A stretch of DNA of 10,810 bases from Alphaproteobacteria bacterium. GTDB lineage: Bacteria; Pseudomonadota; Alphaproteobacteria; Thalassobaculales; Thalassobaculaceae. Position numbers and translations under genes: made by a program. Positions 1 through 6,463 of the stretch are shown piece after piece. The DNA lies in assembly GCA_028822575.1 (NCBI GenBank), contig JAPKDN010000060.1, positions 1 through 10,810 of the forward strand. The letters run 5' to 3'. The notes beneath the pieces are model-generated. The model saw nothing but the letters and a program-made list of their open reading frames with translations, was not told the origin of the DNA and ran no database searches. Each line of letters starts with the position of its first letter. Positions within the stretch are counted from its first letter, which is position 1.

Positions 1-157
1 CGTCAAATCTAGCCTTCCGCGCTGTAAAGTCATGGTCCCTATCAACAAGCTCAAAATGACCGCATCGTTTTCCCTAACTGCGCCTTGCCCTGACTTGATG
101 AAGGAAAAATCGTGTCAAAAATCAAGTTGGAGTGCCGGATTGCAGGTCGGCTTAGAT
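1..157. other. Intergenic edge region downstream of the acyl-CoA operon
   Basis: No gene can be supported here. On the minus strand an ATG at 33..31 opens an 11-codon frame that runs off the left edge, with a poor purine stretch (AGGGAC) only two bases upstream. It could be the start of another operon gene, but this is too short to judge. A weak GCCG/CGGC stem (about 136-153) followed on the minus strand by T-rich sequence might end transcription of the dehydrogenase gene, but the stem is only 4 bp and I do not call it a terminator. Confidence 0.3.
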
Positions 158-1324
158 TCAACGCTCCATGAAATGCCGGCCAATGAACTGCCGGTGGATC
201 TGATTGGTCCCCTCCCAAATCTGGGTGATCTTGGCGTCGCGCATCAGTCTTTCGGCACGGTAATCCTGGATGTACCCGTACCCTCCGTGCAACTGCACGC
301 CCTCGGTCGCGATGCGCATAGCCACGTCCGAGGCCCGCAGCTTCAACATTGAGGCCTCGACGCCGAAGTCGCTGGCCCCTCCATCCACCATCCTGGCGAC
401 CCGCCACAGCCATTCCTCAGTCAGCGCCAGGTCCGTCGCGAGATCCGCCAGAAGGAACTGGATGCCCTGAAACTCTACTATCCGCCGACCCGATTGACGG
501 CGCTGGTTGATATAGGCGACCGCGTCCTCAAAGGCGCCGCGGGCGATACCAAGCGCGTGGGCGGCGATACTGGGGCGCGACTTGTTCAAGGATGCCAGCA
601 AGATTGACAACCCGTCGCCCGGTTCCCCCAACAAATTGGTCATCGGCACCCGGCACCCGTCAAAGGCGAGCCCGCAGGTGGAAGCCGCCCGGTGACCCAT
701 CTTGCGTTCTTTGGTCAATGCCTCGAAGCCCGGCGTGCCTTTCTCAACGACCAGCGCTGTAATAGCTTTACGGTCACCCTCAATTCCATCCCATTTCCCA
801 AAGACCAGTAGGAAATCCGCGACATCACCGTTGGAAATGAAGGTCTTCCCGCCGTCGATGACGATCTCATTGCCGTCGGCGCGGAACTTGGTCTTCATCC
901 CCGTCGCGTCTGAGCCCGCCGTAGGCTCGGTAATGCACAAGGCACCAATGGCGCCCTCAGCAACCCGGCTCATGACCCGGGCTTGCAGATCATCGGAGCC
1001 GAAATCCAAAATCGGTTTCATGCCGTGAAAGGTGGTCGCCCAGATAATTCCCGTCGACGCGCACGCCTTGGAAATTTCGCGCACACAGGCAAGGTAAACC
1101 GCATAGGATAAGCCCAGCCCCCCCAGTGCTTCGGGCACAAACATGGCGTTCATGCCAAGCGCGTTCATGTCGGCGATATTGTCGGCCGGATAGCTCCCGG
1201 CGTCGTCATGGCCGGCGGCGCGGGGCGCGATCTTCTCGGTCGCGAGCTGTCGGACCTGGTCCAACACCATGGCTTCGTGCTCCGGCAGATCGATTGAGGC
1301 GTCAAGACGGTCAAGTACCCGCAT
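158..1324 (-). CDS. Acyl-CoA dehydrogenase (FAD-dependent)
   Basis: This 388-residue protein has the normal length and layout of the acyl-CoA dehydrogenase family, which introduces an alpha,beta double bond into acyl-CoA and passes electrons to ETF. Visible motifs are the flavin/substrate segment CITEPTAGSDATG (130-142), the LNKSRPSIAAHALGIA helix (246-261), HGGYGY (346-351), and QIWEGTNQI near the C-terminus. In the last, Glu371 is at the catalytic-base position of short- and medium-chain enzymes. I chose the ATG at 1324 because it lies one base after the hydratase stop (TGA-T-ATG) with AAGGA eight bases upstream. An earlier in-frame ATG at 1381 would only add residues encoded inside the hydratase gene. 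It is the last gene of the operon, so translation is probably coupled. By context it may act like AliB or BadJ on an alicyclic acyl-CoA, but chain or ring specificity cannot be read from sequence. Confidence 0.93.
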   Translation of the reverse strand: MRVLDRLDASIDLPEHEAMVLDQVRQLATEKIAPRAAGHDDAGSYPADNIADMNALGMNAMFVPEALGGLGLSYAVYLACVREISKACASTGIIWATTFHGMKPILDFGSDDLQARVMSRVAEGAIGALCITEPTAGSDATGMKTKFRADGNEIVIDGGKTFISNGDVADFLLVFGKWDGIEGDRKAITALVVEKGTPGFEALTKERKMGHRAASTCGLAFDGCRVPMTNLLGEPGDGLSILLASLNKSRPSIAAHALGIARGAFEDAVAYINQRRQSGRRIVEFQGIQFLLADLATDLALTEEWLWRVARMVDGGASDFGVEASMLKLRASDVAMRIATEGVQLHGGYGYIQDYRAERLMRDAKITQIWEGTNQIHRQFIGRHFMER

Positions 1325-1325
1325 A

Positions 1326-2102
1326 TCAGCTATCCTTGAAGGTCGGTTTGCGCTTTTCCAGGAAGGCCGTGAGCCCTTCAATCGCGTCCTCAGTCTGGAA
1401 GGAGAGCGTGTTCAAATCCGCCTCAATTTTTAGCCCCTCGCCCACCGGCACGTCCAGGGCCCGCTGCACCGCCTCACGCGCAAAGCCGATGGCCGGGAGC
1501 CCAAACCGCGTGATCTCGCCAAGATAAGCCATGCCAGCCTCAAGCGCACCGCCACCCTCCAGGCCGACGATCCGGTTCACCAGACCGATCCGCTCTGCCT
1601 CTTCGGCACCGACAGTTCGACCGGTCAGCACCATATCCATTGCCCGGCCCTCGCCAACCAATCTGGGCAATCGTTGAGTCCCGCCATAGCCCGGGATCAC
1701 GCCAAGCTTGATCTCCGGCAGCCCCATCTTGGCATTCGGCGTCGCGACCCTCAGATTGCACGCCGTCGCCAACTCCAGGCCGCCGCCGAACGCGAATCCA
1801 TTGATGATCGCGAGCGTCGGTACCTTGAACGTCGAAAGTCGGTCGAAGGTCTGTTGTCCGCGTACCATGTCGGCCTTTTGTTGTGACAAGGAGCGGCCCA
1901 TCAGCTCGGCTATATCGGCGCCAGCACAGAATGCCCGCTCGCCGGCTCCGATCAGGATCAAGCCACGCACATTTGAAGTTTCCACTTCATCTAATACACT
2001 AGAAATATCTTTCACTAATTTGAAAGATAGTGCATTTAAAGATTCCGGACGATTAATCGTGATAACCGCGAAGTCACCATTTTCACTTAAATCGATGGGC
2101 AT
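1326..2102 (-). CDS. Enoyl-CoA hydratase (crotonase family, both catalytic Glu present)
   Basis: This 258-residue protein is a standard crotonase. The oxyanion-hole segments are AFCAGADI (57-64) and NGFAFGGGLELA (101-112). Glu110 and Glu130 (in LPEIKLGVIPGYGGTQRL) match the two acid/base residues of true enoyl-CoA hydratases, so water addition across a 2,3-double bond is the expected reaction. The C-terminus EKRKPTF is also typical. It follows the ligase by 80 bp and is followed by the dehydrogenase after one base, so the last two genes form a desaturation and hydration pair. A BadK-like role (hydrating a cyclohexene-carboxyl-CoA) is possible by context; ordinary beta-oxidation is the alternative. 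The codons for residues about 18-43 are strikingly AT-rich compared with the rest of the gene, although the protein sequence there is normal for the family. Confidence 0.93.
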   Translation of the reverse strand: MPIDLSENGDFAVITINRPESLNALSFKLVKDISSVLDEVETSNVRGLILIGAGERAFCAGADIAELMGRSLSQQKADMVRGQQTFDRLSTFKVPTLAIINGFAFGGGLELATACNLRVATPNAKMGLPEIKLGVIPGYGGTQRLPRLVGEGRAMDMVLTGRTVGAEEAERIGLVNRIVGLEGGGALEAGMAYLGEITRFGLPAIGFAREAVQRALDVPVGEGLKIEADLNTLSFQTEDAIEGLTAFLEKRKPTFKDS

Positions 2103-2182
2103 AATCCTGCCTTTCTTAAAGACGAATAAATATTATTTCAGCCCGCGCCGGACGACGGAGAATGGGTTTCGGTTTCTCGACC

Positions 2183-3835
2183 TCACCCTGGCTCGATAAA
2201 ACGCACTGGCGCCGGTTTTATCGAGCCTGCCTTGGCCCATTCCGCCAGCTCGCGTTTCAGAATCTTACCACTGGCGGTGAGTGGAAAGTCTTCCAACTCA
2301 AGGAAAAATTCTGGCATGTCATATTTCGACAGACCGAGATCGAATAGATGCCGCAACAACTCATCCGCCGAAGGCGCGGCCTCGCCGGCGGCCAACACAG
2401 ACAGGCAAACCCGCTCGCCCAGTCGCTCATCCGGGACAGGAAATGCCGCGGCCTTGGAAACGCCAGGATGTTTAATCGCCAGGCCTTCGATCTTCGCCGG
2501 GAAGATATTGTGGCCACCACGGATGATCATATCCTTCAGGCGCCCAACGACATGCAGGTTTCCTCGATCGTCCATCATGCCCAGGTCACCGGAAAGGAAA
2601 TCACCCGTCACGTTGAACGAGTCTTCGGTGGCGGCCTGATTGTCGAAATACCCGAGCATCAAGCATCCCCCCATACCACCGATTTGGCCGATGGTCCCAG
2701 CTGGCACCTCGATGTCCGGGTTCTCCTGTTCATAAATTCGGATGCCATAGGCCTTGCCGCCGGTCCCACAGGTCGAGCAAACGGTCTCAGCATCGTCTTG
2801 GGGGTGGGTGTATTGGTGAGAGGAATTCTCGCTCATCCCGTAGATGTTCTGCTGCTTGATGCCCTGCGCTAGTAAAGCCTCGGCGGTCGCCGGCGGTATC
2901 GGCGCGCCAGCCATATAAAACAGAGTAACCGCCCCAAGTCTGTCGATTCTCCGGGCCTTCTGCTCGGCCAGCATGTCCATTGCGTGGGTGGGCACCCCCA
3001 TCACATAGGTCGCACCGCTTTCGATGACCCAGTCGAGCTTTGAGAAGCCTGGCGGTGGGTCATCAACCACCAACTCCATGCCTGCGACCATCGCCTGTCC
3101 CACCGCCACCCAGGCGATGTGGTGGCTCAAAGGTGACAGTGTTAGCAGGGTGATGGCCTCATTATGACGCCAATCGGCAACAAGGTCTCGGCAGTTGGCC
3201 AGTAATGTGTTGTCGGAATGCATCACGCCCTTCGGCGTGCCCGTAGTACCCGAGGTAAAGGCGAGATAGGTTACCTTGTCGGGATTCAACACCGCCGGGG
3301 GCCCAGCCACGAAATCCTTGCCAAGGGAGGGCATGTCTTCGCCAATCCGATGCCCAGATGGCAAACGATAGATCTTGCAAATCCTATCGAAACCAGCGAG
3401 CGAGGCGAACATGTCCACTGTCGTGGCGTCGGCGCCATAGTCTTCCTCGATAAATAGTGCGCTGGCGCGGATCCGGTCAACGATGCCGAGGACTTCCTCG
3501 ACGGTATGGTTGCGATGCAAGGACGGGTTGCAGACATAGCCGTTGCGCGAACAGGCCAGAAACACAACCAACGCTTCAAGCCGATTCGACATCCAAAGCG
3601 AAACTCGCTCGCCCTCGCGAAGCCCGCTTGCAGCCATATCCGCCGCCACCGCATCGGTCCACTCCTTCAGCTGGCACCAGGTCAGGCGCCGGACGCCATC
3701 CCGTGCTGCCCAGGCATCCGGACGCGCCACTGCGTGCCCGGCCACCAGTGAGTAGAACGTGTCCCCGGTCCACACCCCGCTTTCATAATAGCGGCGCGCG
3801 GCTTCCGGGTCGTGCAGGGTCAGCAAGCGGCTCAT
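2183..3835 (-). CDS. AMP-forming acyl-CoA ligase (acyl-CoA synthetase)
   Basis: This 550-residue adenylate-forming enzyme would activate a carboxylic acid with ATP and CoA. Core motifs occur in order: P-loop FTSGTTGTPKG (193-203), SPLSHH (234-239), YGMSEN (332-337), SGDLGMMDDRG (415-425), GRLKDMIIRGGHNIFP (431-446), and PLTASGK with the catalytic Lys524. I chose the ATG at 3835 because GGAG lies six bases upstream and the start is 13 bp after the preceding stop; an in-frame ATG at 4030 would run through the upstream gene. The family resemblance is to medium-chain and cyclohexanecarboxylate-type ligases (AliA/FadK group), which fits the BadI-like neighbour, but substrate is inferred from context only. 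Unusual cysteines (Cys353, Cys356, in a CxxC) sit where relatives usually have a glycine/serine-rich loop after the A5 motif. Confidence 0.92.
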   Translation of the reverse strand: MSRLLTLHDPEAARRYYESGVWTGDTFYSLVAGHAVARPDAWAARDGVRRLTWCQLKEWTDAVAADMAASGLREGERVSLWMSNRLEALVVFLACSRNGYVCNPSLHRNHTVEEVLGIVDRIRASALFIEEDYGADATTVDMFASLAGFDRICKIYRLPSGHRIGEDMPSLGKDFVAGPPAVLNPDKVTYLAFTSGTTGTPKGVMHSDNTLLANCRDLVADWRHNEAITLLTLSPLSHHIAWVAVGQAMVAGMELVVDDPPPGFSKLDWVIESGATYVMGVPTHAMDMLAEQKARRIDRLGAVTLFYMAGAPIPPATAEALLAQGIKQQNIYGMSENSSHQYTHPQDDAETVCSTCGTGGKAYGIRIYEQENPDIEVPAGTIGQIGGMGGCLMLGYFDNQAATEDSFNVTGDFLSGDLGMMDDRGNLHVVGRLKDMIIRGGHNIFPAKIEGLAIKHPGVSKAAAFPVPDERLGERVCLSVLAAGEAAPSADELLRHLFDLGLSKYDMPEFFLELEDFPLTASGKILKRELAEWAKAGSIKPAPVRFIEPG

Positions 3836-3848
3836 CGAGTGCTCCGAC

Positions 3849-4628
3849 TCAGTGACCGAAAGTCTGTGGATCAGGCTGCCGGCGTTCTCGGAACGAAGCG
3901 CCAAGCTCCTTGGATTCCTCGCTTTCGAGATATTGCCGCAACAGAAGGTCATGGGCGACTCGGGCCAATCCACCGACCCCCCCATGGCGGGCATTGAATG
4001 CACCCTTGATCGCCGCCAGCGCGACCGCACCCCGGTCCGCGACGATCAACGCCATGTTCCGGGTTTCCTTGGCCAATTGATCATCGGGCACCACCTTGTT
4101 GATCATACCTATATCCATGGCCTCCTGGGCCGACAGCCTGGGGTTCATATACCAGAGCTCCTTGGCTTTCTTCTTGCCAACCAGATCCTCCAGATACCAA
4201 GTGCCGTACCCGGCGTCGAAAGAGCCCATCATCGGGCCGACCTGGCGGAAAACCGCACTTTCCTTGGCGATGGTAAGATCACAGCAGACCTGCAATACAT
4301 TGCCGCCGCCGACCGCATAGCCATTGACGCTGGCGATCACCGGTTTTTGTAGCTTGTCGATCGCCTCGTACATCTCAAGCGTGGGAAGCACGCCAGCATA
4401 GGCTAGGGTCTTTTCCATTCCATCCTTGCGCCCACCGATGCAAAAGAACTTGTCACCAGCCCCGGTGATGACGAGCACCCTGGTTCGGGTTTCGCGCCGC
4501 ATCAGCTCGATACAGTCGCGGACCTCATGACAGGTCGTTTCGGTGAACATGTTGCCATCATCGGGACGGTTGAGGGTGATGGTGCCGACCGGCCCGTCTT
4601 CTTCGTAAAGGATGGTCTCGTAGCTCAC
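3849..4628 (-). CDS. MenB/BadI-type crotonase, probable 2-ketocyclohexanecarboxyl-CoA hydrolase-like
   Basis: This 259-residue crotonase differs from the operon's other one. It has the segment QVGPMMGSFDAGYGTWYLEDLVG (129-151), followed by KKKAKELWYM (152-161). This matches 1,4-dihydroxy-2-naphthoyl-CoA synthase (MenB) and BadI, the ring-opening hydrolase of alicyclic and benzoate catabolism. TTCHEV (31-36) and GYAVGGGNVL (103-112) also resemble BadI. Ser136, Asp138 and Tyr233 align with MenB active-site residues, and Gly131 is at the position that distinguishes bicarbonate-using MenB and BadI from the Asp type. The two glutamates of classical hydratases are absent. The start is GTG with AGGGGAG seven bases upstream. 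It is the first gene of the operon. No other menaquinone gene is present, so ring cleavage is the more likely role, but a dehydratase or hydrolase acting on another ring or beta-keto thioester remains possible. Confidence 0.85.
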   Translation of the reverse strand: MSYETILYEEDGPVGTITLNRPDDGNMFTETTCHEVRDCIELMRRETRTRVLVITGAGDKFFCIGGRKDGMEKTLAYAGVLPTLEMYEAIDKLQKPVIASVNGYAVGGGNVLQVCCDLTIAKESAVFRQVGPMMGSFDAGYGTWYLEDLVGKKKAKELWYMNPRLSAQEAMDIGMINKVVPDDQLAKETRNMALIVADRGAVALAAIKGAFNARHGGVGGLARVAHDLLLRQYLESEESKELGASFRERRQPDPQTFGH

Positions 4629-4783
4629 GGATTGGCTCCCCTAAAAGTCCCGATACTGAAGCATGATTCTGGCCCTAAGATCCCCTGCCCGGAACGCTTG
4701 GGCAAGATCGGGGCTTGCGAAAGTCCCCCTGGTCCAGGTTCTATCATATATCGGCGCTCTCACCCCTTCACAGGAGTTCTCAC
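4629..4783. promoter_or_regulatory. Divergent intergenic region between the acyl-CoA operon and the M20 hydrolase
   Basis: These 155 bp separate two divergently transcribed units, so they should hold promoters for both. I see no convincing sigma-70 pair with correct spacing. AT-rich TATCATATA at 4742-4750 is a candidate -10 area for the plus gene. A perfect 11 bp palindrome CCTGGTCCAGG (4728-4738) lies next to it and could be an operator, though its length makes chance plausible. AGGAG at 4772-4776 is the ribosome site for the plus-strand gene. Confidence 0.5.
4636..4642 (-). promoter_or_regulatory. Shine-Dalgarno site supporting a GTG start
   Basis: The minus strand reads AGGGGAG seven bases before GTG at 4628..4626. 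There is no better ATG nearby, so this site decides the start of the MenB/BadI-like gene. Confidence 0.75.
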
Positions 4784-6031
4784 ATGGCCCAGGCCCGCCA
4801 CGACAATCTTCGCATCGACGAGAATCGGCTTTGGGCGTCCCTGATGCGCTCGGCCGAGATGGGCCCTGGTGATGCCGGCGGCATACGCCGCCTGGCACTG
4901 AGCGACGAGGACAAGGAGATGCGGGACGAGTTTGTCGCCTGGTGCGAGGCCTCGGGCTGTAGCGTCACCATCGATCAGGGTGGCAGTATTCGCGCCCGGT
5001 ATGAAGGCACCGAGGACCTGCCCCCAGTCCTGATCGGCAGTCATCTGGATACCCAGGTCGCGGGCGGTCGTTTTGACGGCATTCTCGGCGTGCTAGCGGG
5101 CTTGGAGATCATCCGCACCCTTTCCGACGCCGGGATCCGCCCGCGCCGCCCAATCGAGGTGGTAAACTGGACCAACGAGGAAGGTGCCCGTTTTTCACCG
5201 CCCATGGCCGCCACACGAGTTTTCTCGGGCGAGCATGACATCGAGTGGCTACACGGCCTCACCGACGATGACGGCATAACCTTCAAGGACGAGCTAGAGC
5301 GCATCGGCTATCTCGGCACCGCCGACGCGGGCAACAGGCCGATCGACTCCTACTTCGAGCTGCATATCGAGCAGGGGCCCGAGCTTGAAGCGAAGGACAT
5401 CCATCTCGGCATCGTGGTCGGCGGCTACACCACCTATGGCCTGATCGTGAATTTCACCGGCACGACTGCGCATTCCGGGCCAACGCCCATGGCTAAGCGA
5501 AGCAACGCCCTGGTCGGGGCCGCCAAATTGATCGACGCGGTGAACGATATCGGCTGGAAGCACGCGCCAGTCGGCAAATCCACCTCCTCGCGCCTGACGA
5601 TTTGGCCTAACAAGCCGGGCATCCTGCCGGCCGCCGCCGAGGTTACGTTGGATGTACGCCATATTGACCCCGCCACCACCGAGGCTATGCGCCGCGATGT
5701 CCACGCCGCGCTCTCCAAGGCCGCCAAGGAGGCGCAAGTTGGCTTCGAGATCGTTTCAGACTGGGTGTTCGGCGATGTTGCCTTCGACGACGATCTGACA
5801 GCGCTGGTTCGGCAAACCGCCGGCGACCTCGGTGTCTCAGCCATGGATATCCCCAGCCAGGCTGGGCACGACGCCTATTGCGTCGCCGACGTGGCCCCGG
5901 CGATCCTGTTGTTCAGCCCCTGTATCGACGGCATCACCCATAACGAAGCCGAGGATATCGTGCCGGAAGACACCTGGCCGTCCGTCAACGTGCTGCTGCA
6001 CGCAGTACTAAGGCGCGCGGATCGGGTGTGA
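4784..6031 (+). CDS. M20-family Zn-dependent amidohydrolase (allantoate amidohydrolase / N-carbamoyl-L-amino acid hydrolase type)
   Basis: This 415-residue protein belongs to the M20 group that hydrolyses ureido or amide bonds in small molecules (allantoate, N-carbamoyl-beta-alanine, N-carbamoyl amino acids). The expected dinuclear metal ligands are all visible: His87 in GSHLDT, Asp98 in GGRFDG, Glu133 in NEEGARF (Glu132 the likely general base), His194 in ELHIEQGP, and His386 in GITHNEAE. His230 in GTTAHSGPTPM is the conserved residue of the lid/dimer domain. I chose ATG 4784 because AGGAG is seven bases upstream and the protein then starts like the family; an in-frame ATG at 4715 would need a long unsupported extension. 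No signal peptide is seen, so it is cytosolic. It stands alone on the plus strand, divergent from the acyl-CoA operon. The exact substrate cannot be assigned. Confidence 0.92.
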   Translation: MAQARHDNLRIDENRLWASLMRSAEMGPGDAGGIRRLALSDEDKEMRDEFVAWCEASGCSVTIDQGGSIRARYEGTEDLPPVLIGSHLDTQVAGGRFDGILGVLAGLEIIRTLSDAGIRPRRPIEVVNWTNEEGARFSPPMAATRVFSGEHDIEWLHGLTDDDGITFKDELERIGYLGTADAGNRPIDSYFELHIEQGPELEAKDIHLGIVVGGYTTYGLIVNFTGTTAHSGPTPMAKRSNALVGAAKLIDAVNDIGWKHAPVGKSTSSRLTIWPNKPGILPAAAEVTLDVRHIDPATTEAMRRDVHAALSKAAKEAQVGFEIVSDWVFGDVAFDDDLTALVRQTAGDLGVSAMDIPSQAGHDAYCVADVAPAILLFSPCIDGITHNEAEDIVPEDTWPSVNVLLHAVLRRADRV

Positions 6032-6054
6032 TCAGGCGCGTTCAAACAGAGATT

Positions 6055-6205
6055 TTGTCATCCCGGCGAAGGCCAGGCCCTATTCCCGCGGGATTGGGGC
6101 CTTCGTCAATGCCCAAGAACGAGTGGCTCTATCAAAAAGATGATTGAAAGACCGTACATGCGGCCCAGGCAGACGAATGGGTCCCGGCCCTTACCAGGAT
6201 GACAA
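6055..6205. repeat. Palindromic intergenic element A (31 bp imperfect terminal inverted repeats)
   Basis: The left end (6055-6085) starts TTGTCATCCCGGCGAAGGCC. The reverse complement of the right end (6175-6205) starts TTGTCATCCTGGTAAGGGCC. By hand alignment 24 of 31 positions match with no gaps. Inside is a second inverted pair, GAAGGCC (6068-6074) and GGCCTTC (near 6098-6104), around the palindrome TCCCGCGGGA (6084-6093). The terminal sequence resembles the GTCATCCCGGC-type dispersed palindromes common between genes in alphaproteobacteria. It carries no open frame of note, so it is a MITE-like or REP-like element rather than an insertion sequence. Dispersal in this genome is inferred. Confidence 0.7.
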
Positions 6206-6272
6206 TAACTTTTCGAGGGAGCGCGCTAAAGCCTACGGCCCGCTTGCCTCACCCACGACGTCCCCGCACCAC

Positions 6273-6395
6273 CCGTCGCGCCAGCAAAAGCTGAGGCTCC
6301 TGCTCCGCCATTCGATCCCGACAAAGACGCCGCACATCAGACACGGTTTATCACGCGGCAAACACCCTTGAACCCATCTTTCGCTGGGGCGACGG
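6273..6395. repeat. Palindromic intergenic element B (23 bp imperfect inverted repeats)
   Basis: The left arm (6273-6295) begins CCGTCGCGCCAGCAAAAG. The reverse complement of the right arm (6373-6395) begins CCGTCGCCCCAGCGAAAG. They match at 19 of 23 positions. The arms resemble the CCCAGCGAAAGCTGGG core of dispersed alphaproteobacterial palindromes, but differ from element A, so this looks like a separate insertion or a diverged subfamily. There is no coding content. Confidence 0.55.
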
Positions 6396-6463
6396 TAAGG
6401 CTTGGATTAGAGGGTGCGAATCGACGAGGGACGGTTAACGGCGAACGTGACCCTGTGCCGCCC

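Larger units (their letters stand above)
6032..6463. other. 432 bp non-coding gap carrying two palindromic elements
   Basis: No gene in this gap has a ribosome site or recognisable protein. The short open frames here are not supported. Most of the sequence is accounted for by two inverted-repeat elements (6055-6205 and 6273-6395). The rest (6206-6272, 6396-6463) is GC-rich and unremarkable. The flanking genes converge (plus M20 hydrolase, minus 282-residue protein), so transcription must end here from both sides and the palindromes may serve that purpose. Confidence 0.7.

Noticed and set aside
2348..2872. Plus-strand open frame of 174 codons
   Set aside because: Antisense to the ligase motifs A5-A10, which are intact on the minus strand.
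3849..4628. Calling this gene menB for menaquinone synthesis
   Set aside because: No other menaquinone gene is present and the neighbours are acyl-CoA catabolic genes, so the symbol would overstate the evidence.
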